DNA of 11,542 nucleotides. It comes from JBKJZO01 sp046715235 (GTDB lineage: Bacteria > Actinomycetota > Actinomycetes > BP-191). The stretch lies in assembly GCA_046715235.1 (NCBI GenBank), contig JBKJZO010000049.1, positions 1 through 11,542 on the forward strand, read 5' to 3'. This document shows, piece after piece, positions 5,682 through 11,542 of the stretch. Position 1 is the first letter of the stretch. The number at the start of each line of letters is the position of its first letter. The position numbers were made by a program, and so were the translations under genes. The notes under the pieces were generated by a model, which saw only the letters and a list, made by a program, of their open reading frames with translations, searched no databases and was not told the origin of the DNA.

Positions 5682-6494
5682 CTACGACTCCTCCAACGCA
5701 ACTGCCAGTCGGCGTCCGCTCATGTCACGAGAGATCGCCCGGGCCGTCTCGACGACGGCCCGACCGAGCGAAGCGCTGCGGCTCGGGGCAAGCAGTCGCT
5801 CGGCCGGGCCCACGATGCCGATCGACCCCACGGCAAGGCCGCGTCGATCAACGATTGCGGCCGCGATGCTCGCATCGCCGACGTTGGACTCCTGGTTCTC
5901 AACGGCGTATCCGTTGGCCCGAACCTTGGTGAGCGCCCGCAGCAGGCCAGCTTTGCTCGTGTGAGTGCGGCCGGTCAGCGGCCGCAGCTGGCCCGCCATC
6001 AACGTACGCACCGTCTCCTCGTCGAGGTGTGCCGCGATGGCCTGCCCGAGGGCGCAGGCGTGCCACGGGATCGTCGCGCCGACCTCGAGAATCTGAACGA
6101 CGTCGTCGGGACGGAACTCGTGGTGCACGACCATGACGTCGCTCTCAGTCAAGACCGCGACCCAGACGGCCTCGTTGACCTGCCGCGCCAGAGCCGCGGC
6201 CCGCAGCATCGATCGCGAGCGCAGTTCGGAACCGGCCAGGTAAGCGTTGCCCAGTTGCAGCACCGCCGGGCCGAGCGAGTACTTGACGCCCTCGGGGTCC
6301 TGCCGGACCAAGCCGTTGTGTTCGAGGGTTCGCAGCAAGCCATAGACCGTGGGCTTGGCAAGGCCGATGCGGTCGGCGATCTCCGTGACCCCAAGCGTCG
6401 GCGTACCAGTGGCCAGCGCCCGCAGAATGCCGGCGGCACGATCGACCGACTGGATTCGGCCGGTCCGTTTGGAGTCCGGATCGCTGCTCGACAT
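5682..6494 (-). CDS. IclR-family transcriptional regulator
   Basis: This 270-aa protein has an N-terminal winged helix-turn-helix (about 13-75) with VTEIADRIGLAKPTVYGLLRT-like residues 36-56 (recognition helix about 45-57). A C-terminal IclR effector domain (about 90-262) includes PWHACALGQAI and GIVGPAERL. IclR proteins often repress or activate neighbouring catabolic operons in response to a small ligand; the actinobacterial glycerol regulator GylR is in this family. It lies within the DHA locus, so control of the palindromes at 1971 and 3264 is likely (inference). The effector could be DHA, DHA phosphate or glycerol 3-phosphate; none can be chosen from sequence. The ATG at 6494 has GGGAAG 6 nt upstream. 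The gene is divergent from dhaM with 61 bp between them, which includes a degenerate copy of the operator. It is convergent with the Enzyme I gene, and only 11 bp separate the stops. Confidence 0.93.
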   Translation of the reverse strand: MSSSDPDSKRTGRIQSVDRAAGILRALATGTPTLGVTEIADRIGLAKPTVYGLLRTLEHNGLVRQDPEGVKYSLGPAVLQLGNAYLAGSELRSRSMLRAAALARQVNEAVWVAVLTESDVMVVHHEFRPDDVVQILEVGATIPWHACALGQAIAAHLDEETVRTLMAGQLRPLTGRTHTSKAGLLRALTKVRANGYAVENQESNVGDASIAAAIVDRRGLAVGSIGIVGPAERLLAPSRSASLGRAVVETARAISRDMSGRRLAVALEES

Positions 6495-6514
6495 CGCTCA
6501 CTTCCCAGCGGAAT

Positions 6515-6535
6515 TTTTTCGACGATACCAAATGC
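6515..6535. promoter_or_regulatory. Degenerate operator-like site between iclR and dhaM
   Basis: Read on the minus strand, TTTGGTATCGTCGAA within this stretch matches 11 of 15 positions of the operator core TTCGACATTGTCGAA, with one half-site (GTCGAA) intact. Over 21 bp it matches the 1971 site at 13 positions. It lies centrally between the divergent starts, where autoregulation and dhaM control could occur. The match was found by eye and may be chance. Confidence 0.35.
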
Positions 6536-6555
6536 GATTACAAGGAGAACCTCTC

Positions 6556-6954
6556 ATGTCTAGCCACTCCGTAGGGATCGTTCTGATGTCACACAGCGCG
6601 CTGCTCGCAGAGGGTGCCGCTGAAATCGCGTCCGAGATGAGCGGCGGTCGGGCCGTGGTCGCGCACGCCGGTGGTACCGACGACGGCCGTCTCGGCACGA
6701 GCATCGCTCTGCTCGAAGCGGCAGTACTGAAGGCGACCGGAGACGCCGGTGTCGTGATCATCCCCGACCTGGGGAGCTCGGTACTCACGACCCGCACCTT
6801 CGTCGAAGACCTCGAGGGCGACATCAAGGTCGTCATGGTGGATGTGCCATTCGTCGAGGGAGCCATCGCCGCCGTCTGCGCCGCTGCAGCTGGTCTGCCG
6901 CTGGCCGACGTCGTCGCAGCGGCCGAAGAAACCCGCGGCCAGACCAAGTTCTAG
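6556..6954 (+). CDS. dhaM: DhaM, EIIA-type phosphotransfer subunit of DHA kinase
   Basis: This 132-aa cytoplasmic protein is the EIIA(Man)-like domain that phosphorylates DhaL-bound ADP. GIVLMSHSALLAEGA places the phospho-accepting histidine at His13 (the SHS motif). IIPDLGSSV and VDVPFVEGA are further DhaM-specific motifs. The protein stops after this one domain; the HPr and Enzyme I-like domains fused in E. coli DhaM are absent. It must therefore receive phosphate from a separate HPr, presumably charged by the Enzyme I at 4009-5670 or a housekeeping one. ATG 6556 has AAGGAG 8 nt upstream. It is transcribed alone, away from dhaK and dhaL, and shares its upstream region with iclR. A hairpin follows the stop. 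Confidence 0.94.
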   Translation: MSSHSVGIVLMSHSALLAEGAAEIASEMSGGRAVVAHAGGTDDGRLGTSIALLEAAVLKATGDAGVVIIPDLGSSVLTTRTFVEDLEGDIKVVMVDVPFVEGAIAAVCAAAAGLPLADVVAAAEETRGQTKF

Positions 6955-6964
6955 GCGGTCGACT

Positions 6965-7002
6965 GGAGCAGCGGACAGGCGACTCCGGCGTCCGTTTGCT
7001 CC
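6965..7002 (+). terminator. Putative terminator after dhaM
   Basis: GGAGCA (6965-6970) pairs with TGCTCC (6997-7002) and CGGAC (6972-6976) with GTCCG (6990-6994), starting 10 nt after the dhaM stop. The loop is 13 nt and there is no clean U-tract. The rest of the gap to 7191 holds nothing I recognise beyond a weak TACGCT -10-like hexamer at 7122-7127. Confidence 0.45.
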
Positions 7003-7191
7003 TCGGCATGACCCGGGTGTCCGTATCTGGTTAGTGGGGTCTGCCTTTCTTCACCTGGTTGCCGATCAAGAGGCGCTTCGGGGGAGCCGATCTCCGCTTC
7101 GTGAGCTGCGACAGCATGCCGTACGCTGGCATCGCTTCTGGCCCAAACGAACTATGGAAACGCCGCCGGGTGGCCTGAAAGAGTTGGTGTC

Positions 7192-8064
7192 ATGAGTCGC
7201 GAGACGGGGGTCGTCGACGCGGTGGCCGGCCTGTATCAGGGTGACCACGTGTGCTGGAGCTATTCCTCCAACGACGATCACGCCGGCGTACTTCAGGCAT
7301 TCTTCGCCCAAGGCCTGACGGCCGACGAGCGCCTGTTTTACTTCGGGTACGACGGCAGTTCTGACCGCGTGCTCGACGCTTTGCGCCGCGGAGGGCTCGA
7401 CCCAGACGAGCTCATCCGGGTGGGACGGTTGGTCATCGGCGATGCCCTCGAGGCCTACCTGCCCGACGGCGTGTTCGACGCGGCCCAGCGGATCGAGGGC
7501 TTCCGCGACCTTGCCCGCGAAGCGGTCGCTGCGGGGTACTCCGGAATCCGGGTCGCTGCCGAGAACGCCTGCGTCCTCAATCATCCGGACTTGCGCGACC
7601 AGTGGTACGAGTACGAGATCCAGGTGGAGTTGCTTACCGCGACCGAGCCGATCCTCGGCATGTGCTCCTTCGACCGAAACGCCTGCTCCGCGGACGCACT
7701 CGTGCTGCTCGACGCCGTACACCGTGTTCAGTTCGACCCCGACGGCTCTGCGCCGCTAAGCCCGTTCCACCTGCACGGCCGCCCCGATGGACGGCTCGCG
7801 CTCTCGGGCGAGGTGGATGCGTTTACGGCCCAGCACCTCAGCAAGCTGATGGACGGGCCGGCACTCCACCTCGAGCACATGACGGTTGACGTAACTGGGC
7901 TGGAGTTCATCGACCATGCTGGCATCCGCGCTCTGGAGACGGCCGTGCTCGACCGTCCGGCTGACCGCGGGCCGCTCGAGTTGCAGGGCGCGACGCCACA
8001 GCTACGGCGGATCTGGTCCCTGGCCTGCGATCCGACCGCACCGATCACGCTGACCTCGCACTGA
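7192..8064 (+). CDS. MEDS domain - STAS domain protein
   Basis: This 290-aa predicted soluble protein has two parts. Residues about 14-183 resemble the MEDS (DcmR-type sensory) domain, with the opening YQGDHVCWSY (15-24) and the conserved YEIQVELLT and GMCSFDRNA stretches. Residues about 195-287 form a STAS domain (LALSGEVDAFTAQHL, then VDVTGLEFIDHAGIRAL), the fold of anti-sigma-factor antagonists. In SpoIIAA-like proteins the loop reads D-S-S-G and the first Ser is phosphorylated; here it is D-H-A-G (His242), so phospho-switching at that site is not possible. A role in signalling, perhaps sensing a one-carbon or redox ligand, is inference from the family only. The start ATG at 7192 has only a weak GAG 8 nt upstream. 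No sigma or anti-sigma gene is adjacent, and no functional tie to the DHA genes is visible. It is convergent with ssrA, with a strong hairpin between them. Confidence 0.8.
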   Translation: MSRETGVVDAVAGLYQGDHVCWSYSSNDDHAGVLQAFFAQGLTADERLFYFGYDGSSDRVLDALRRGGLDPDELIRVGRLVIGDALEAYLPDGVFDAAQRIEGFRDLAREAVAAGYSGIRVAAENACVLNHPDLRDQWYEYEIQVELLTATEPILGMCSFDRNACSADALVLLDAVHRVQFDPDGSAPLSPFHLHGRPDGRLALSGEVDAFTAQHLSKLMDGPALHLEHMTVDVTGLEFIDHAGIRALETAVLDRPADRGPLELQGATPQLRRIWSLACDPTAPITLTSH

Positions 8065-8077
8065 CCCAGCGCGCACA

Positions 8078-8107
8078 ACGGCGCCGGACCCAGTGGTCCG
8101 ACGCCGT
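8078..8107. terminator. Bidirectional terminator hairpin between the MEDS-STAS gene and ssrA
   Basis: ACGGCG-C-CGGACC (8078-8090) pairs with GGTCCG-A-CGCCGT (8095-8107) around the loop CAGT. This is a 13-position stem with one mismatch. It lies 13 nt after the stop on the plus strand and 14 nt past the tmRNA 3' end on the minus strand, so it can serve both converging transcripts. There is no T-run on either side. Confidence 0.75.
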
Positions 8108-8121
8108 CGTAACAGCTCGCG

Positions 8122-8477
8122 TGGTGGAGGTGGCGGGAATCGAACCCGCGTCCTTCGGCGCTAAGCCAGGGCTTCTCCGGGCGCAGCATGCTGTGGTTTT
8201 CTCGGCCCCACCGGTAACACATGCAATCCGGTGCCAGGCCCAGCTGCTGTGAGATGTCCCGCGCTCCCCCGCAGCCGGGGAGCGCAGTTGAGCCTCCTAG
8301 CGACGCCAGGTTCCGGGCCGGAGGCACTCCCGGGCTGACGGCTACTTAATTAAGCAGCGAGCGCGTAGTTATCGGCGCTTATTTCTTTTGCGACGTTTCG
8401 TGGTTAACGAGATCATCGTCGCCTTCCTCGGCCCGCTTCCCCTGCCTCGACGTCCGAAGTCGAGACCATTCACCCCC
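8122..8477 (-). ncRNA. ssrA: Transfer-messenger RNA (tmRNA)
   Basis: This 356-nt RNA, counting the encoded CCA, rescues stalled ribosomes and tags the unfinished protein for degradation. The 5' end GGGGGTGAATGGTCTCGA starts at 8477, and the 3' end ...CACCTCCACCA ends at 8122. GGGGGTG pairs with CACCTCC (one G-U pair) as the acceptor stem. A T-arm with loop TTCGATT and stems GCGGG/CCCGC precedes it. The internal open reading frame encodes a tag ending in ALAA. Its partner smpB is just upstream on the same strand. A TACTCT hexamer at 8507-8502 could be the -10, giving a precursor trimmed at the 5' end, but no matching -35 is seen. The convergent hairpin at 8078-8107 is its probable terminator. 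Confidence 0.96.
8350..8391 (-). other. tmRNA proteolysis-tag reading frame
   Basis: Inside ssrA, the resume codon GCA (8391-8389) opens a frame encoding AKEISADNYALAA and then TAA, followed closely by a second in-frame-independent TAA/TAG cluster. With the alanine carried by tmRNA the added tag would be one residue longer. The YALAA end is the typical signal for ClpXP-type degradation. Confidence 0.9.
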
Positions 8478-8536
8478 TGGTCGATGGTGTGTTGTGACTT
8501 CAGAGTAACGCGCCACCGCAAGCGGCCAGTCCCGCG

Positions 8537-8836
8537 TCAGTCGATGCCAACCAGCAGCAGTACGCCGACGAGCGCGAAGACGGCAGCGGCGGCGTACCGC
8601 AGCTTGCGTGGATGGACCCAGCGGCCGAGTGCGGCACCGACGAGTAAGGCGAAGCCCAGGCGATGAAGCCGCCGGCAATGACCGACAGGGCCTGCATGAA
8701 GACGGCGGCCAGCGACACCCCGAGCAGCACCGGCAATCCGCGGTACCGCGTCGAGAGCGACAGGACGAGCAGCTCGCTCTTGTCACCGAGTTCGGCGACC
8801 AGCACGACGCCGAACGCGAGCCGCGGCCTCCCACAC
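8537..8836 (-). pseudogene. UPF0016/GDT1-like membrane protein gene, frame-disrupted
   Basis: A single-repeat relative of UPF0016 (TMEM165/GDT1, cation/proton exchangers in the characterised members) can be read only across two frames. The middle part (8820 to about 8659) encodes LAFGVVLVAELGDKSELLVL and onward to AGGFIAW, including the family's E-x-G-D-K-S motif. The end (about 8656-8537) encodes GFALLVGAALGRWVHP and a final hydrophobic helix, ending TGA, in another frame. A plausible start, GTG 8836 (M-W-E-A-A, fitting family N-termini), is in the same phase as the end but not the middle. The pattern suggests one extra base near 8821 and one missing base near 8657. The C-terminal half found in two-repeat members is absent. 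It lies 6 nt after the smpB stop. It may be a decayed gene, or an intact short gene spoiled by sequence errors. The ends given are my best estimate. Confidence 0.6.
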
Positions 8837-8842
8837 CTGCTG

Positions 8843-9319
8843 CTAACCCATGCCCTTGGCGCGCCGGCCCATTTCCTTGCTGATCTCGCGATTGGCATCG
8901 CGGGTGGCCATGTCCTGGCGTTTGTCGTAGGACTTCTTGCCTCGCGCAAGCGCGATGGCAACCTTTGCCTTGCCGTCCTTGAAGTACAGCTCAAGCGGCA
9001 CCAGGGTCAGGCCGCTCTCCTTGGTCTTGCCGATGAGACGCAGGAGCTCATGCTTGTGCAGCAGCAGCTTTCGCACCCGCCGGGGCTCGTGATTGGTCCA
9101 CGTGCCCTCGGTGTACTGCGGAATGTGGACCCCCTGCAGGAATGCCTCGCCGTCGGTCAACGTCGCGTAGCCGTCGACGAGCGAGGCGCGCCCGGCCCGT
9201 AGCGACTTCACCTCGGTGCCGGTCAGTACAAGCCCGGCCTCGAACACATCCTCGATGTGGTAGTCGTGGCGGGCCTTCTTGTTCTGCGCAATCAGCTTGC
9301 GACCGGACTCCTTCGGCAT
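8843..9319 (-). CDS. smpB: SsrA-binding protein SmpB
   Basis: This 158-aa basic RNA-binding protein carries tmRNA into the A site of stalled ribosomes. Family features are KLIAQNKKARHDYHIED at the N-terminus, GLVLTGTEVKSLRAG (29-43), HIPQYTEG (65-72), HEPRRVRKLLLHKHEL (77-92), GLTLVPLELYF (103-113) and the basic tail GKKSYDKRQ (127-135). Length is normal for the family. The ATG at 9319 starts 4 nt after the protease stop, so translation is probably coupled; GGGG 8 nt upstream is a weak ribosome-binding site. The partner RNA gene ssrA lies about 370 bp downstream on the same strand. Confidence 0.97.
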   Translation of the reverse strand: MPKESGRKLIAQNKKARHDYHIEDVFEAGLVLTGTEVKSLRAGRASLVDGYATLTDGEAFLQGVHIPQYTEGTWTNHEPRRVRKLLLHKHELLRLIGKTKESGLTLVPLELYFKDGKAKVAIALARGKKSYDKRQDMATRDANREISKEMGRRAKGMG

Positions 9320-9323
9320 GACG

Positions 9324-10475
9324 TCAACCCCGCGGATTTCCGGCGTCAGCCAAGATCCCGGTGAGTACGTCGACGGCTCGTGAGAGCGCGACGTCGCCGT
9401 CCGAGTTGGGCTCGACGTCGATGTCGGGGCGGATGCCGACACCGTCGACGGTATGCCCGGAGGGCGTGTAGTAGCGAGCGACGGTGAGTTCGATGCCGGT
9501 GCCGTCGGCGAGGCGGATCGGCTGCTGCACCGAGCCCTTGCCGTACGTGCGGGCGCCGACGATGACCGCCCGGTCGCGGTCCTGCAGCGCACCGGCGACG
9601 ACTTCGGCGGCGCTCGCCGTACCGCCGTCGACGAGAACGACGAGCGAGGTCTGCGTGTCGCCACGGCTGACGACCTTGTAGACCTGGTCCTCGACGCCGC
9701 GGCCGCGATAGGTGACGACGACACCGTCGGCGAGGAACGCCGACGCGACCTCGACGGCCTCGTGCAATAGACCGCCCGCGTTGCCGCGCAGGTCGAGCAC
9801 GATGCCGGGCACCCAATCGCCGTTGGCCTTCTTCACCGCCGCGCGGACCTCGGCGCCCACGCCCTTGGTGAAGGCGGCCACCTGGATCCGTACGACCGCG
9901 TTGGCGGGCGAATCGACGACGACGTCGCGACCCTGCACTGTGGCGCGTTGCACGACGAACTCGCGCGTCACGCCTTCGCGCTTGACCTCGATCCGCAAGG
10001 TGCTTCCGGCATCACCCCGCATAAGCGCCACGGCTTCTGTCACCGGCCGCTCGGCTACGGGTGTGCTGTCGAGCGCCACGATCTCGTCGGTCGCTCGTAC
10101 GCCGGCGAGTGCGGCCGGCGATTCGGGGAGGACGCCGGTGACCTCGAGCCGGCCGCCGACTCGAGCGACCCATACGCCGATGCCGGTATAGCGACCCTCG
10201 AGCATCCGCTGGAACTCGGCGTACTGCGCCTGTCCGAAGTACGCCGAGTACTTGTCGCCGAGCGAGGCCAGCATGCCTTCGATGGCAGCGCGGTCGAGGG
10301 CGGCGCGGTCGACCGACCCCTCGGCGTCGGCGCTGATGCGCGTCGCCGCCTCGTCGAGCACCGATTCCGTGCTGGGCCGGCTCACGCGACCGGAGAGAAA
10401 GCCGAACACGAAGAACGCCGTGAGCGTCAGCAGCAGCGCGCTCAGGCGCACCGCATGCCTCGCCCGACTGGTCAT
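9324..10475 (-). CDS. S41-family carboxyl-terminal protease with PDZ domain
   Basis: This 383-aa protein is a CtpA/Prc-type serine protease held at the membrane and acting outside the cytoplasm. It has an N-terminal anchor or signal segment (about 10-28, LSALLLTLTAFFVFGFL), a helical lead, a PDZ domain (about 97-180, with GIGVWV and SPAALAGVRATDEIV) and the peptidase core. The core shows VLDLRGNAGG (227-235), the nucleophile in GGTASAAEVV (Ser288) and TYGKGSVQ with the general base Lys313. C-terminal proteases trim exported proteins; the substrate is unknown. The start ATG at 10475 lacks a strong ribosome-binding site and lies 31 nt after the ftsX stop, so it is probably in the ftsEX transcript. 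The stop is 4 nt before smpB. Confidence 0.92.
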   Translation of the reverse strand: MTSRARHAVRLSALLLTLTAFFVFGFLSGRVSRPSTESVLDEAATRISADAEGSVDRAALDRAAIEGMLASLGDKYSAYFGQAQYAEFQRMLEGRYTGIGVWVARVGGRLEVTGVLPESPAALAGVRATDEIVALDSTPVAERPVTEAVALMRGDAGSTLRIEVKREGVTREFVVQRATVQGRDVVVDSPANAVVRIQVAAFTKGVGAEVRAAVKKANGDWVPGIVLDLRGNAGGLLHEAVEVASAFLADGVVVTYRGRGVEDQVYKVVSRGDTQTSLVVLVDGGTASAAEVVAGALQDRDRAVIVGARTYGKGSVQQPIRLADGTGIELTVARYYTPSGHTVDGVGIRPDIDVEPNSDGDVALSRAVDVLTGILADAGNPRG

Positions 10476-10506
10476 CCGGAAAGAATACGGCCCGCCGCCA
10501 GGCGGC

Positions 10507-11379
10507 TCAGGCCCGCAGGTACTTGCGGAGGGAGATGAACGACGCCACGACCGACAGCGTCATGCCGGCGAGCAACACGAGCGGGAAGACCGGCAAGATC
10601 TCGCCCCAGCCGATCCAGCGGGTTGCGAGCACCGACGACGTCAGGTGGTTGATGACCAGCAGCTTCGTCAGCGACAGCAGGCCGATCGCGAGCAGACCAC
10701 CGATCAGACCCTCCACGGCGCCCTCGAGCAGGAAGGGCAGCTGGATGTAGAGGTTGGACGCGCCGACCAGACGCATGATGCTGGTCTCGCGGCGCCGGCT
10801 GAACGCCGCGACCTTGATGGTGATGCCGATCAGCAGCGCACCGGCGAACAGCTGCACCGCCGCCACCGCCCCCGCCGCCCATTGGAGGCGACCGACCAGG
10901 TTGAAGAACGGCTCGAGAAGTGCGCGCTGGTCGGTGACGTCGTCGACGCCAGGCCAGCCCTCGTATTGGCTGTTGAGGATCTGGAACTCCGTCGGGTCCT
11001 TGAGCTTGACCCGGAACGACTCGGGCAATAACTCCGCAGAGACGCTCTTCATCAGCTCTGGCGAATCGCTGAAGTTTTCCTTGAAGAGCTTGAGCGCGTC
11101 GTCTCGCGACTCGTAGAACACCTCTTTCACATGCTGGTTCTGCTGCAGGTCGGTCTCGAGCCCGCTGCGCTGGTCCTCGGTCACCGTGTCGTCGAGGAAG
11201 ATCGACACTTCGACCTTGTCGTACCAGTAGCCCTTCATCGTCTCGATCTGCTTGCGCATGAGTACGCCGGCGAACGCGAACCACAGCGAGATCGCGACGG
11301 TGATGACGACCGCGATGACCATCAGCGTGTTGCGTCGCAGCGCATTGAAGAGCTCGGAGGTGACGAACTGAGACCGCAC
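10507..11379 (-). CDS. ftsX: Cell division protein FtsX
   Basis: This 290-aa membrane subunit of the FtsEX complex transmits FtsE ATPase activity to cell-wall hydrolases at the division site. It has a transmembrane helix at about 18-40, an extracellular domain (about 42-166, with the region VEVSIFLDD), then helices at about 168-192, 214-243 and 260-283. The cytoplasmic loop motif FSRRRETSIMRLVGAS (193-208) is typical of FtsX and lies where FtsE docks. Length fits actinobacterial FtsX. I chose the GTG at 11379 because AAGGA lies about 7 nt upstream and MRSQFVTSELFNALRRN matches the family start. It begins 10 nt after the ftsE stop. Confidence 0.96.
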   Translation of the reverse strand: MRSQFVTSELFNALRRNTLMVIAVVITVAISLWFAFAGVLMRKQIETMKGYWYDKVEVSIFLDDTVTEDQRSGLETDLQQNQHVKEVFYESRDDALKLFKENFSDSPELMKSVSAELLPESFRVKLKDPTEFQILNSQYEGWPGVDDVTDQRALLEPFFNLVGRLQWAAGAVAAVQLFAGALLIGITIKVAAFSRRRETSIMRLVGASNLYIQLPFLLEGAVEGLIGGLLAIGLLSLTKLLVINHLTSSVLATRWIGWGEILPVFPLVLLAGMTLSVVASFISLRKYLRA

Positions 11380-11389
11380 TGATTAGTCC

Positions 11390-11542
11390 TTACTTCGAGT
11401 AGCCGTAGACACCGCGCGACTGGTCGCGGACGACCTTGCCGTTGTCGAGTTCGACGACGCGTCTGCGCATCGAGTCGACGATCACTGCGTCGTGGGTGGC
11501 CATGACGACCGTCGTACCGGTGCGGTTGATGCGGTCCAGCAG
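11390..11542 (-). CDS. ftsE: Cell division ATP-binding protein FtsE (C-terminal part)
   Basis: Only the last 50 codons and the TAA stop lie in the window; the gene runs off the right edge. The visible part has the ABC-transporter H-loop VVMATHD (13-19 of the fragment) and the ending RRRVVELDNGKVVRDQSRG, closing on VYGYSK. This C-terminus and the adjacent ftsX identify it as FtsE, the ATPase of the FtsEX division complex. The Walker A, signature and Walker B motifs are outside the window. Confidence 0.92.
   Translation of the reverse strand: MLDRINRTGTTVVMATHDAVIVDSMRRRVVELDNGKVVRDQSRGVYGYSK

Noticed and set aside
5637..6563. Plus-strand open frame of 308 aa opposite iclR
   Set aside because: It lies antisense to a clear IclR-family gene, has no recognisable motif and low-complexity Arg/Gln/Asp composition.
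6995..7020. Stress-sigma (SigB/SigF-type) promoter for the MEDS-STAS gene: GTTT, 17 bp, GGGTGT
   Set aside because: The match is partial, it overlaps the dhaM terminator hairpin, and the start would be about 170 nt from the gene; not strong enough to call.
8122..8172. A tRNA gene, suggested by the T-arm and CCA end
   Set aside because: No D-arm or anticodon arm lies at tRNA distance; the matching acceptor strand is about 350 nt away, and an ALAA tag frame lies between, so this is tmRNA.
10252..11031. Plus-strand open frame of 259 aa opposite the protease and ftsX
   Set aside because: Arg/Gln/Asp-rich composition of an antisense shadow in GC-rich DNA, overlapping two well-supported genes.

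Overview
The window reads as a high-GC actinobacterial chromosome (Actinomycetota). Evidence: G/C-rich third codon positions throughout, GTG starts, promoters with TTGACA and TANNNT elements, a tmRNA whose tag ends ADNYALAA, and an ftsE-ftsX-ctpA-smpB-ssrA neighbourhood typical of actinobacteria. Genus is not resolvable by eye.

The left 7 kb is a PTS-type dihydroxyacetone (DHA) kinase locus spread over four short transcription units. On the minus strand are an aquaglyceroporin-like channel and dhaK. Next comes a minus-strand aldo/keto reductase (AKR). Divergent from it on the plus strand is dhaL, followed with a 4-base overlap by a complete PTS Enzyme I-like gene. An IclR-family regulator lies on the minus strand, convergent with the Enzyme I gene by 11 bp and divergent from a small dhaM (EIIA only, 132 aa). 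The inferred flow is: glycerol or a similar small polyol enters through the channel; an oxidoreductase (possibly the AKR) makes or handles DHA; Enzyme I passes phosphate from PEP through an HPr encoded elsewhere to DhaM; DhaM re-phosphorylates ADP bound to DhaL; and DhaK-DhaL convert DHA to DHA phosphate.

The most informative signal is regulatory. The channel/dhaK promoter and the dhaL/Enzyme I promoter each have a good TTGACA-17 bp-TANNNT core. Each is followed just downstream of the predicted start by a copy of the same 21-bp palindrome (shared core GTTCGRCATTGTCGAAC). A weaker relative of it lies between iclR and dhaM. The simplest reading is one local regulon controlled by the linked IclR protein.

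The middle holds a plus-strand MEDS-STAS protein (7192-8064), convergent with ssrA and separated from it by a strong hairpin. The right part, all on the minus strand, is conserved housekeeping: 3' end of ftsE (cut by the window), ftsX, an S41 carboxyl-terminal protease, smpB, a short UPF0016/GDT1-like membrane gene that appears frameshifted, and ssrA (tmRNA). smpB and ssrA, which act together in ribosome rescue, lie within 400 bp of each other.
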